A stretch of 64,000 bases of DNA, taken from Spirosoma aureum. Lineage in GTDB: Bacteria; Bacteroidota; Bacteroidia; Cytophagales; Spirosomataceae. A program made the position numbers and the translations under genes. Position 1 is the first letter of the stretch, and every line of letters begins with the position of its first letter. The DNA lies in assembly GCF_011604685.1 (NCBI RefSeq), contig NZ_CP050063.1, positions 4,362,501-4,426,500 of the forward strand. Reading direction: 5' to 3'. Below are positions 18,301 to 26,357 of this stretch, one piece after another. Below the pieces are notes generated by a model. The model was not told the origin of the DNA. It made no database searches and saw nothing but the letters and a program-made list of their open reading frames with translations.

Positions 18301-19645
18301 CGATAAGCTGGTTGCGAACGGTGTAACGATCAACAATGCTGCCTTGACAATCATCGATTTAGGCAACGGAGCTGCTCTTTCGGCAGGCACAAGTTACGTT
18401 ATTGTTGACAACACCAGTGGATCACCCGTAACGGGCACGTTCAATGGTTTGGCCGAAGGGAGTACAATCGATGCAGGAACGGCTAAATTCCAGATTACGT
18501 ATCAGGGTGGTACAGGCAATGATATTGCACTGATCGTAAGTCAATCACCTACGGGAGGGCCTTTAGCTTTATTAACACCGACTTACAACTGCCAGACCGG
18601 GGCCTTTACATTCAGAACGAGCGGAGGCAATGGCTCACCCATCGAATACTACGCGGCACCCGGCATAACGGGCTGGACGCCCAACCCGAATCAATTTGTT
18701 GATGAGGGCTTACGTACGGCCGCCGATGCTCCCGTCATCACGTTGCGCGCTCGTCAAAGTGGTTCGGAAGAAGTGACTCTGGACTGGAATATCCGTGCCG
18801 TTTGTCCACTTGGACCGAACCTGCCAGCCAATCAGTCGCCGAGTTTGATTAACGCGCTCACCAACCAATCTGCACTCGTAAATCAACCCTTTAGTTACAG
18901 TCTGCCGGTCAATACCTTTAATGATCCAGATGGCGATGTGTTGAGTTTGTCGGCAACCGGTTTACCATCAGGGCTAACCTTGTCGAATGGAGTCATTATT
19001 GGTATAACTTCTTCAACGGGTGTAGCGACCGTCATCGTTACGGCTACCGATCCGGGTGGGCTGCATGTGTCGAGTAGTTTTCAACTTACCGTCAGGGATG
19101 CGGCTAGTGGGCTACTGACTTTGCTGGCACCCGATTATAGTTGTCAGACCGGAGCGTTTACGTTCAGAACCAGCGGTGGCGATGGCTCACTGATCGAGTA
19201 CTATGCGGTGCCGGGTATTACGGGCTGGACAACGAATCCGAATCAGTTTGTCGATCAGGAAATGCGCACGGCCGCCGATGCACCCATACTGACGCTACGA
19301 GCCCGTCAGAGCGGTCAGGAAGTAACCCTGGACTGGAACATTCGCGCTGTTTGTCCGGTTGGTAGCCGAATTGGCGCTACGGAAAGCCAAACGCCATTGA
19401 TCGTAACCATATTGGGCAATCCGATTGCAACGGAGCGGGCAGAGGTCGAGATTCGTGGCGCTTCGGGTCAATCCGTAAACATACTATTGACCGATCTGGC
19501 TGGAAATCAGTTACTGGAACAACACATTGAGCAGGCTACCGACATACAGCGTCAGGTCATAACGCTAAATCGAAAGACAAGTGTTTATTTACTTCGGGTC
19601 AGTACGACAACAAAAAGCGCAGTGGTAAAATTAGTCAAGCCATAA
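15374..19645 (+). CDS. Giant secreted multidomain alginate-lyase-like protein with T9SS sorting tail
   Basis: A 1,423-residue exported protein. Residues about 1-50 carry an unusually long leader whose hydrophobic core is LLHFLLFFWTSAASVLAQ. About 55-410 resemble the alginate-lyase family (alpha-barrel, PF05426/PL38-like), with conserved polar clusters N216-H217-N218 and H289 in GRDQGHT. An Ig/MBG-like domain (about 415-510) follows, then a long beta-rich stretch with autotransporter-type strand repeats (about 515-1050, NGSNEYQGATTVTSGSL). Next come two near-identical 80-residue modules (about 1064-1146 and 1248-1330) flanking a cadherin/He-PIG-like domain. The C-terminal 85 residues look like a type A T9SS sorting domain. 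A uronate-polymer lyase anchored at or released from the cell surface is the best reading; enzymatic activity is inferred. Confidence 0.85.
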   Translation: MQKKELNLLYLWAMGLGHSCPQSTKVASFVKTLLHFLLFFWTSAASVLAQPFVHPGLLHKQADLDRMKVKIAANAQPWKSSWDILVANSHSSLGRAFTNPVPTIIYRGFDGTNTENYASLFRDAASAYATALRWQITGDNAYAEKSIAIMNAWSAALTTISGTSDKFLLAGIQGYQLANAAEIMRTYSGWAPADFARYQNWMLTVFYAMNHDFLVNHNGACISNYWANWDLCNMASMLSIGVLCDRRDIYNEAVDYFKNGAGMGSIKNVVPYVYGNLGQWQESGRDQGHTVLGVALAGSFCEMAWNQGEDLYGYDDNRLLKGFEYIAKYNLGYEVPYTTYSNCIGVVQPIVSEDGRGNIRPVWELVYNHYVNRKGLSAPYTARFAQIVRPEGGGGNFGPNSGGYDQLGYGTLAFSLDEPIKPNNQTIAFPAMANKEFGAPDFSPGATASSGLTVVYSSSNPGIASVNADGTIHVSKPGTTTIIAQQMGDSQYNLAPIVYQTLTVNPIPGVTDGTWTNTTGITTSTISSTSGSADLTWPGQTFVVGDLVRLTGTVPGGFIANTAYNVVAVTANKIQLSQRPGGSAIVATSTITNGTGLRFLKWSTVTNWSNSIVPGGVQANATFGATSFSNIGGVTLDGNITVGTLTYAANGTSELHLASGQNGGTLTFQALSGMPTINMINSGSRKLFLGNAINNSRIPLKIAGTQGLKILTPIYGSSGSYAGLRIQAAMDWSGLQGGINLAQGTIELHNTTNSTTDADNVLLPPRRLTMGTDATAVLVFNGANLYTSKQTIGALDGTDAAYIIARNALTNGTSTLVIGADNQDGTFEGTIGSGPTADAVDKGRVNFEKTGSGTQTITGSIKNGTTIIAGTPFYSALTVNNGKLILNGSNEYQGATTVTSGSLVINGSLVSPIRVNGGTLAGTGTNTASVSVGTGSGAGAFISPGNSVGTFTTTGALLVNADATYNLEFNSNQAAFDKLVANGVTINNAALTIIDLGNGAALSAGTSYVIVDNTSGSPVTGTFNGLAEGSTIDAGTAKFQITYQGGTGNDIALIVSQSPTGGPLALLTPTYNCQTGAFTFRTSGGNGSPIEYYAAPGITGWTPNPNQFVDEGLRTAADAPVITLRARQSGSEEVTLDWNIRAVCPLGPNLPANQSPSLINALTNQSALVNQPFSYSLPVNTFNDPDGDVLSLSATGLPSGLTLSNGVIIGITSSTGVATVIVTATDPGGLHVSSSFQLTVRDAASGLLTLLAPDYSCQTGAFTFRTSGGDGSLIEYYAVPGITGWTTNPNQFVDQEMRTAADAPILTLRARQSGQEVTLDWNIRAVCPVGSRIGATESQTPLIVTILGNPIATERAEVEIRGASGQSVNILLTDLAGNQLLEQHIEQATDIQRQVITLNRKTSVYLLRVSTTTKSAVVKLVKP
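18564..19361 (+). repeat. Two direct copies of an 80-residue module inside the giant lyase
   Basis: Bases 18564-18810 and 19115-19361 encode the same module (NCQTGAFTFRTSGGNGS / SCQTGAFTFRTSGGDGS ... RAVCPLG / RAVCPVG). Each has paired cysteines near its ends, about 80% identical at protein level by eye. Probably a carbohydrate-binding or spacer domain duplicated within the gene. Confidence 0.85.
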
Positions 19646-19680
19646 CGATTACTAAGACCCTCCGAATGACTGGTTATCAG

Positions 19681-19721
19681 GAGCAGTCCTATGCCTTCGG
19701 GATGGGCTGCTCTCACTTTTT
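19681..19721 (+). terminator. Rho-independent terminator after the giant lyase gene
   Basis: GAGCAG (19681) pairs with CTGCTC (to 19712) with further GC and GU pairs inside, followed by TCACTTTTT. It lies 35 bases after the stop codon and would isolate the SusCD-lyase transcript from the next gene. Confidence 0.6.
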
Positions 19722-19797
19722 GACTCATCATATACGGAAAAGTCTGGTCAAGAAGGTAATTTTTAGATTGAATCGTCAGTTTTAGGAATCTAATCGC

Positions 19798-21444
19798 ATG
19801 CGAATAGATAAAGCGTCTATATGGTTTTTGTGGGCCTGTCTCGGCTATATAATTCCTGCCCAAGCTCAGGTGTGGCAATGGTCAACCCCGGTAAATTCAG
19901 TTATTTCCGCAGAGACTAACGATCATCCACAGGCTTTTTTGTGGATACCTGAAGACTGTAGGTACGTTCGGGGGGTAGTGGTCGGTCAGCATAATATGCT
20001 GGAAGAGGGGATTTTAGAACATCCTGATTTTCGCAGAAAACTAACCAAATTAGATTTTGCCGAGGTTTGGGTAACGCCCGGCTTTAATTTCGTTTTTGAT
20101 TTTACGAACGGAGCCGGCGGGCAATTTCAGAACATGATGGACCAACTGGCCACGGTTTCCGGGTATCGTGAACTGAAGTTTGCCCCAGTTGTTCCTATCG
20201 GTCATTCAGCATTAGCCAGCTATCCGTGGAATTTTGCGGCCTGGAATCCCGGTCGTACGCTCGCAGCTATTTCCATACATGGTGATGCACCCCTGACCAA
20301 ACTTACCGGCAGTGGGCAACCTAATCCTGACTGGAACGGGGCAGATTCTGCGATTCAGTCGCGCGGCTACCGAAGCATCGTAGGTGTGCCTGGGCTGATG
20401 GTGATGGGCGAATATGAGTGGTGGGAGGATCGACTAAGTCCGGCTTTTGCCTATGTGGCCAAACATCCGCAAACGCCGTTTAGCTTGCTGGCCGATGCGG
20501 GTAGGGGACATTTCGACTACTCCGATGAGCTGGTAAACTTTCTGGCACTATATATCGAGAAAGCCGCTGCCTACCGATTGCCTGATAAAAGCAGCGTAAA
20601 AGATAGTGTGGTTTTAACCCCCATTAATCCCGAACACGGCTGGCTAATGGACAGGTGGCGAAAAGACAGTTTACCGATGGCCAGCCCCGCGCCCTATCTG
20701 GCTTACAAAGGCAATAAACAGGCTGCATCCTGGTGCTTCGATAAAGAGATGGCCGAAGCCACCGAAGCAATCTACCGACAGGCAAGGAGCAAAAAGCCTC
20801 AGTACGTGGGTTTTCGGCAAAACGGCCAGTTTTTAGAGCCGAAGAAAAGTCATGGCAATTATCAGCTCCAATTTTTGCCCGATGCAGATGGCATTACATT
20901 CCATCTGACAAGTGCGTTTACCGATAGTTCGCGGGTGCGCCAACTAACGAACCATGCCAGTACAAGGATTTCGATAGATCGCATTTGTGGGCCCGTGAAG
21001 AAGCTGAACGACACCACCTTTCAGCTCAGCTTTAATCGGATGGGGTTCAATAATCCCAAACGTTCCAATGACATCTGGCTACTGGCTTCCAACAAGGGGG
21101 ATAAAAGGTACAAGAGTATCGTACAACAGGCCGACCTCCGGTTCCCATTGGTGAATAAAGGAGGGAAAGCGCAGACAATTCGTTTTTTGCAGATACCGGA
21201 TCAACAGGCAGGAGTAAAATCATTGACACTGAATGCCGTATCAGATGCTCAAATGCCTGTATCGTACTATGTGAAGGAAGGGCCGGCTTATATTGAGGGA
21301 AATCATCTGGTCTTTACCAAAATTCCTCCCCGCAGTAAAATGCCCCTGAAAGTAACGGTTGTCGCCTGGCAATATGGAACAAGCGTAGGGACTAACGTAC
21401 AATCGGCTGCCCCGGTTGAACAGCATTTTTATATTACCAGATAA
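19798..21444 (+). CDS. Secreted alpha/beta-hydrolase-like protein (possible carbohydrate esterase)
   Basis: A 548-residue exported protein with a signal peptide to about residue 23 (IPAQAQ). Residues 45-265 read as an alpha/beta hydrolase: VPIGHSALAS gives a GxSxx nucleophile elbow (Ser137), and AGRGHFDYS offers a catalytic His (His238). The remaining C-terminal half is beta-rich and contains no recognised domain. Location within a polysaccharide cluster suggests removal of acyl or ester groups, but the substrate is not evident and the family could also be a non-catalytic relative. It has its own terminator upstream, so it probably starts a new transcript. Confidence 0.75.
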   Translation: MRIDKASIWFLWACLGYIIPAQAQVWQWSTPVNSVISAETNDHPQAFLWIPEDCRYVRGVVVGQHNMLEEGILEHPDFRRKLTKLDFAEVWVTPGFNFVFDFTNGAGGQFQNMMDQLATVSGYRELKFAPVVPIGHSALASYPWNFAAWNPGRTLAAISIHGDAPLTKLTGSGQPNPDWNGADSAIQSRGYRSIVGVPGLMVMGEYEWWEDRLSPAFAYVAKHPQTPFSLLADAGRGHFDYSDELVNFLALYIEKAAAYRLPDKSSVKDSVVLTPINPEHGWLMDRWRKDSLPMASPAPYLAYKGNKQAASWCFDKEMAEATEAIYRQARSKKPQYVGFRQNGQFLEPKKSHGNYQLQFLPDADGITFHLTSAFTDSSRVRQLTNHASTRISIDRICGPVKKLNDTTFQLSFNRMGFNNPKRSNDIWLLASNKGDKRYKSIVQQADLRFPLVNKGGKAQTIRFLQIPDQQAGVKSLTLNAVSDAQMPVSYYVKEGPAYIEGNHLVFTKIPPRSKMPLKVTVVAWQYGTSVGTNVQSAAPVEQHFYITR

Positions 21445-21476
21445 GAAAATGATGGAAGCGAAACGACTTTTTAATG

Positions 21477-21550
21477 TAAATTTGCCCCCCTTTTATCTAG
21501 CGATAAGCCGTGCAGGCTAAAGTTCCTGCTCACACAACAGGAACGGCACG
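21477..21550 (+). promoter_or_regulatory. Candidate -7 element and 5' UTR hairpin upstream of the Hsp70-like gene
   Basis: TAAATTTG at 21477-21484 matches the Bacteroidota -7 element, although no good -33 is seen. Further down, CGTGC/GCACG (21509-21513 with 21546-21550) and GTTCCTG/CAGGAAC (21522-21528 with 21538-21544) can form a two-part hairpin immediately before the gene. Confidence 0.35.
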
Positions 21551-21572
21551 CTAAACCTTGAGACAGACCGGA

Positions 21573-22859
21573 ATGACAACGATTTCCTGCGGAATAGATT
21601 TTGGCACATCAAATACGAGTGTAGCCATCGATAATAATGGCGAAATTAGCCTCGTACCGGTTGAGCAAGGGTCGGTAACCATTCCCAGCGCTATTTTCTT
21701 CCAGAGCATCGATAACAAGCCCTTCTTCGGAAGAACGGCCGTTAATCTGTTCTTCGATCGGAAACCCGGACGTTTTATGCGAAGTCTGAAGCGGGTTCTG
21801 GGTACTTCCCTGATGAAACATGGAACCATTGTTAACGGCTCTTCCATGAATTTTGCCACCATCATCACCTCTTTTTTAAGGCATGTTAAAGCGAAAGCGG
21901 ATGCCGTTGCCGGTCAGGAAATCGAACATGTGGTTATGGGACGCCCTGTTCATTTTGTTGACAATGACCCGATGGCTGATGCTCAGGCACAGGCCGAACT
22001 GAAGGCGATTGCTGAGCGAATCGGGTTTAAATACATTGATTTTCAGTTCGAACCCATTGCCGCGGCCTTTGCGCACGAAGCAAAGCTAAACGGCGAAAAA
22101 CTGGCGATTGTCGCTGATCTGGGTGGAGGTACATCCGATTTTACGGTGATCAGGCTGTCGAATAAGGCGATTCACAAACCGGATCGATCATCCGATATTC
22201 TGGCTAATACGGGGATTCGGGTTGGAGGTAATGATTTTGATAAAGAGTTAAGTCTGGCGGCCATTATGCCCGAACTGGGTTACCGCAGCCGATACGGTGA
22301 TAAACAGCTGGAAGTTCCGTTAAAACCATTTCATGATCTGGCCGAATGGAGTAAAGTTAATTTTCTATATACGCCCAAAGTTATCATGCAAACCCGGCAG
22401 TTTCTGCATCAGTCGCATGATAAAAAGCGGTATAGACGGCTACTAAAGGTTCTTGAAGACGAAACCGGTCATACACTTCTGGCCGCTGCCGAGGGGGCAA
22501 AAATTGCGCTGTCGTCTCAGAATGAGCACCGGGCCGCGTTTGATTTTATCGAGGACGATTTTTTCATAACGATCAAACGCGCCCTCTTTGAAGCAGCGAT
22601 TCAGGATGAAGTAGAGAAGATAGCGGCCTCAGCTACCCAGTGCCTCCGGGAGGCCGGCGTCAGAAACGAAGACATTGACCTGGTTATTCTTACTGGCGGC
22701 TCTACTGAAGTTCACTCCATACAGGCCGAATTCAAGCGACTCTTTCCAAAGGCGGAAATCGCTGATGAAAACAAGCTCTCCAGCGTTGGTCTTGGTTTGG
22801 CTTACGATAGCCAGCATAAATTTGGTAAAAGCCCTAAACAGACGTTGATTGCCCCGTAG
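21573..22859 (+). CDS. Hsp70-family protein, YegD-like
   Basis: A 428-residue actin-fold ATPase (433 if the upstream ATG at 21558 is used). Phosphate-1 motif GIDFGTSNTS opens the protein, phosphate-2 ADLGGGTSDF is at about residue 190 and the adenosine loop LTGGSTEV at about 380. Like E. coli YegD (about 450 residues) it has only the nucleotide-binding domain and lacks the substrate-binding domain and lid of DnaK. Its client and function are unknown. It is an intracellular protein sitting among secreted glycan enzymes, perhaps as a passenger gene, with no operon partner obvious. Confidence 0.92.
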   Translation: MTTISCGIDFGTSNTSVAIDNNGEISLVPVEQGSVTIPSAIFFQSIDNKPFFGRTAVNLFFDRKPGRFMRSLKRVLGTSLMKHGTIVNGSSMNFATIITSFLRHVKAKADAVAGQEIEHVVMGRPVHFVDNDPMADAQAQAELKAIAERIGFKYIDFQFEPIAAAFAHEAKLNGEKLAIVADLGGGTSDFTVIRLSNKAIHKPDRSSDILANTGIRVGGNDFDKELSLAAIMPELGYRSRYGDKQLEVPLKPFHDLAEWSKVNFLYTPKVIMQTRQFLHQSHDKKRYRRLLKVLEDETGHTLLAAAEGAKIALSSQNEHRAAFDFIEDDFFITIKRALFEAAIQDEVEKIAASATQCLREAGVRNEDIDLVILTGGSTEVHSIQAEFKRLFPKAEIADENKLSSVGLGLAYDSQHKFGKSPKQTLIAP

Positions 22860-22970
22860 AGAAAAACGCCACTGATTCATCAGAAAAATAGTAGCTTAGC
22901 GGGAAGAAATACCATAAAAAGAGTGCCTGGAATTGACGTTTTCGCAAAATTAGTTTATCGCAGCAGGACA

Positions 22971-23969
22971 ATGGTTAAAAAGGCGTTATTCATAGTCGCA
23001 TTGATTACCGTTAATCTGATCCCGGTTTTCTCGCAAAACCGAACGCCAATATTTAGGCAGGATGTACCCCTGGATTCTATTCGCCTGAGCGACCCGTTTA
23101 TTCTGGCTGATAAAAACACCGCAACGTACTACATGACCGGCACCGGGGGCATGTTGTGGAAAAGCAAAGACTTGAAAAAATGGACAGGCCCTGTCATTAT
23201 AGCGAAGACCGACCCGGAATCCTGGATGGGAAAGAGCCCGATGATCTGGGCGGCAGAATTGCACCACTACAAAGATAAATACTACTATTTTGCCACCTTC
23301 ACCAACCGGGAGGTGAAAATTGATACGGTTGCCGGGAATGTCATCGAACGCCGTGCCTCACATGTTTTAGTGAGCGATAAAGCCGAGGGGCCCTATGTCC
23401 CCATGAAAGACCCGGTCTACCTGCCCGCTGACAAACCTACCTTAGATGGCACATTTTGGGTGGATAAAGATGGTAAGCCTTATATGGTTTATTGTTATGA
23501 ATGGCTGCAAAACCTGAATGGAACCATTGAAAAAATAGAACTGAAGCCCGATTTGAGCGGTTCGATCGGCGAGGGAAAATTGCTTTTTCGGGCAAGCGAT
23601 AGCCCCTGGAGCCGCGAAAAATCGAATGATAAGATTGGCCCAAACAAAGTAACGGATGGTCCTTATTTATTCCGAACAGGAACCGGAAGGCTGGGCATGA
23701 TCTGGACCAGCTGGATATACGATGTGTATACCCAAGGTGTTGCCTATTCGGAAAGTGGTACGCTGGATGGACCCTGGATGCAGGAGAAAGAGCCTATAAC
23801 CCCGCCTAATTACGGTCACGGTATGCTGTTTTCTACGCTGGATGGCAAGTGGTTGATGTCACTTCATAGTCATAAATCCAGCAACGGCCGTAATGTCCGG
23901 GTTCCTCATTTATTTGAAGTAGACTTTTCGGGCGATAAGTTGGTTGTCGGTAAGCCCTATATTCCTTAA
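22971..23969 (+). CDS. Glycoside hydrolase family 43-like secreted enzyme
   Basis: A 332-residue five-bladed beta-propeller enzyme started at ATG 22971, which gives a proper signal peptide (MVKKALFIVALITVNLIPVFSQ); the upstream ATG at 22923 would bury it. GH43 triad positions: base Asp41 in RLSDPF and pKa-modulating Asp159 in LDGTFWVDKDG. The usual acid Glu position is occupied by Asp229 in VTDGPYL. GH43 enzymes act mainly as alpha-L-arabinofuranosidases, beta-xylosidases or beta-galactosidases. The Glu-to-Asp change is seen in some related sequences I recall and may mark a subfamily with shifted activity. Exported to the periplasm. Confidence 0.88.
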   Translation: MVKKALFIVALITVNLIPVFSQNRTPIFRQDVPLDSIRLSDPFILADKNTATYYMTGTGGMLWKSKDLKKWTGPVIIAKTDPESWMGKSPMIWAAELHHYKDKYYYFATFTNREVKIDTVAGNVIERRASHVLVSDKAEGPYVPMKDPVYLPADKPTLDGTFWVDKDGKPYMVYCYEWLQNLNGTIEKIELKPDLSGSIGEGKLLFRASDSPWSREKSNDKIGPNKVTDGPYLFRTGTGRLGMIWTSWIYDVYTQGVAYSESGTLDGPWMQEKEPITPPNYGHGMLFSTLDGKWLMSLHSHKSSNGRNVRVPHLFEVDFSGDKLVVGKPYIP

Positions 23970-24368
23970 GAACGAGTATTAATTGACTCTCATGATTTTA
24001 CTTACAAACCTCTAAGGTTTCAAAAATCACAGTGGTTTAAGTTGGCCGAGCACCAGGTCATCACTCCATCCCTTTCAATGGGTTTACGTCCTGACGATGG
24101 GCCATTCGTCAGCTGTCATCTTCAATATGGATTCATGTTGACCATTTCCTGATAAAGGTGATGTCCGAAATCTGGCCGTATGACTTATCTGTAAATAATA
24201 AAGTTTCTCAAAGGGGTATTGAGAAAAGCTGAATGACTATTTACAGTCAGATGAGTTGCTCAAACCATCAGCGAATCCAAGAATGGAAGCTGATTAGTGG
24301 GTAGCAACTCAATCACATATGAATTAAGCCTGGTTTTGCATCTGACGCAGGCAGAAGACTACCCTATA
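23970..24368. other. Intergenic region before the first GH97 gene, no gene seen
   Basis: About 400 bases without a convincing ORF. The nominal ORF extension from 24297 has no signal peptide. GAGTTGCT (24253-24260) and AGCAACTC (24303-24310) form a weak spaced inverted repeat that might be an operator. No clear promoter or terminator. Confidence 0.5.
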
Positions 24369-26303
24369 ATGCCCAATTTGATTTCTTATTCCCTGCTTGC
24401 CGGGATTTTACTGGCCCGATCCGTTTTTGGCCAGACACCGGTGAATCTTCCATCGGAAACGCATCTTCATTCGCCGGATGGTAAGCTGGAGGTCGTGTTC
24501 GCGCAGAAGGAAACCAGCCCCGGCAAACCGAACTCGGCCCGACGGCAGCTGATGTATCGGGTCAATTTTCAGAAGAAGCCCGTTATTCTCGAATCGGGGC
24601 TGGGTATTCAGATCGACAACCATATTTTCGAGCAGGCTATGGCTCAGAAAGTGTCCAGCACGGTTGGATCGGCGGGTGCTGGCTGGTGCGACAACCTGTC
24701 CATAAAAAACGTCATCAATACGCAACGCGACACGACCTGGAAACCTGTTTATGGCGAACGCAGCCTGATTCGTGACCAGTACAATCAGATCGAAATTCTG
24801 CTTCAGAAAGATGATAACCCGAACTATCGCCTGAGCATCTTTATCCGGGCCTACAACGAAGGCATCGCCATCCGATATTTTTTCCCGGAGCACCCACAAG
24901 GGCTATACCATCGGGTAATGGCCGAAAATACAGAATTCACGCTCCCTGCCGATACAAAAGCCTGGTTTACGGGCTGGGCGCAGGGTCCGTATTCATTACG
25001 ACCCCTACGCGACTGGCCGGATATGGCCGAGCGCCCATTGACGCTCCAGTTGCCCGATAAGTTGTACGTTAGTCTGGCTGAAGCGGACCTGACCGATTAT
25101 GCACTGACAAAGTATAAGTTGCTGCCTGACAAACCGAATACGCTGGTGACTGCACTGTATGAAAGTGCCGATTTGATGTCGGATGTAGGAACACCCTGGC
25201 GTGTCATCATGGTAGCCGAACACCCCGGTCAACTCCTCGAAAATAATGACATTCTGCTGAATCTGAATCCGCCGACAATTCTCCGGAACACCGACTGGAT
25301 AAAGCCGGGAAAGGTCATGCGCGAGGTGACACTTACCGATGAAGGGGCCAATGCCTGCATCGATTTTGCCGCGGCTCACCACCTTCAATACATTCTGTTC
25401 GACTGGAAATGGTACGGCCCGGCTTTCAGCTTTAATTCTGATGCGACAAAAGTGGTGGCCAAAATGGACCTTCAGAAAATTATTGAGTATGGGAGGCAAA
25501 AAGGAGTTGGGGTAATCCTGTACGTCAACCTGCAGGCGTTGTACAAACAGATGGACGAGATCTTTCCACTCTATAAAAAGTGGGGCATAAAAGGTGTAAA
25601 GTTTGGGTTTGTGCAGGTCGGATCACACCGCTGGACAACCTGGCTTACTGAAGCGAAACGCAAGGCAATGGAAAACGGCCTGATGGTAAATATTCACGAT
25701 GAATACCGCCCGACCGGAACCAGCCGAACCTATCCGAACGTGATGACGCAGGAAGGTATTCGTGGTAATGAAGAGTTTCCGGATGCTACGCACAATACCG
25801 TTTTGCCCTTCACCCGATATCTGGCCGGAGCTGGCGATTATACAGTCTGCTATTACGATAAACGGCTGAAAAATACTCATGCTCATCAGTTAGCCATGAA
25901 TGTCATTTCATATAGCCCGCTGCAATCCGTTTTCTGGTACGACAAACCCGCTCAATACGGTGGTGAACCCGAAATAGAGTTCTTCGAGAAAGTCCCGACT
26001 GTTTGGGATGAAACGAAAGTGATTCACGATGCTATTGGTGAATACGTAACGATTGCCCGGCGAAGCAATAACGACTGGTTTGTGGGCACGATCAGCAATA
26101 ACGATGGTCGCAGCCTGAAATTGCCGCTCGATTTTCTACCCAAAGGCAAGACATACACCGCCCATATTTATTCGGACGACCCGACTGTTCAAACCAAAAC
26201 TCAGGTGCGTGTATCGGTCAAAAAAGTAAAAGCCGGGCAATCACTGGATATGACGTTGCTCCCGAAAGGCGGTCAGGCGGTTTGGCTGACACCAGATCTC
26301 TAA
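24369..26303 (+). CDS. Glycoside hydrolase family 97 enzyme (first copy)
   Basis: A 644-residue secreted protein started at ATG 24369, where MPNLISYSLLAGILLARSVFGQ forms a signal peptide. An N-terminal beta-sandwich (to about 260, SPDGKLEVVF) precedes a (beta/alpha)8 barrel and a C-terminal beta domain. Barrel landmarks: FDWKWYGP, GVILYVN, VKFGF (410-414), HDEYRPTG (His443-Asp444-Glu445) and TQEGIRGNEE. At strand 4, where retaining GH97 alpha-galactosidases have K-x-D, this protein has K-F-G, so it belongs to another clade and its mechanism cannot be assumed. GH97 members are alpha-glucosidases, alpha-galactosidases or related exo-enzymes. Followed 54 bases later by GH88. Confidence 0.92.
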   Translation: MPNLISYSLLAGILLARSVFGQTPVNLPSETHLHSPDGKLEVVFAQKETSPGKPNSARRQLMYRVNFQKKPVILESGLGIQIDNHIFEQAMAQKVSSTVGSAGAGWCDNLSIKNVINTQRDTTWKPVYGERSLIRDQYNQIEILLQKDDNPNYRLSIFIRAYNEGIAIRYFFPEHPQGLYHRVMAENTEFTLPADTKAWFTGWAQGPYSLRPLRDWPDMAERPLTLQLPDKLYVSLAEADLTDYALTKYKLLPDKPNTLVTALYESADLMSDVGTPWRVIMVAEHPGQLLENNDILLNLNPPTILRNTDWIKPGKVMREVTLTDEGANACIDFAAAHHLQYILFDWKWYGPAFSFNSDATKVVAKMDLQKIIEYGRQKGVGVILYVNLQALYKQMDEIFPLYKKWGIKGVKFGFVQVGSHRWTTWLTEAKRKAMENGLMVNIHDEYRPTGTSRTYPNVMTQEGIRGNEEFPDATHNTVLPFTRYLAGAGDYTVCYYDKRLKNTHAHQLAMNVISYSPLQSVFWYDKPAQYGGEPEIEFFEKVPTVWDETKVIHDAIGEYVTIARRSNNDWFVGTISNNDGRSLKLPLDFLPKGKTYTAHIYSDDPTVQTKTQVRVSVKKVKAGQSLDMTLLPKGGQAVWLTPDL

Positions 26304-26357
26304 AATCCATTGCGTAGGTACCCATCCTCTGAATCTCAACAAAGACAATCGATATTC

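Noticed and set aside
18564-19361. The duplicated sequence as a mobile or CRISPR-like repeat
   Set aside because: The two copies are in frame within one ORF and encode the same protein module, so they are a domain duplication.
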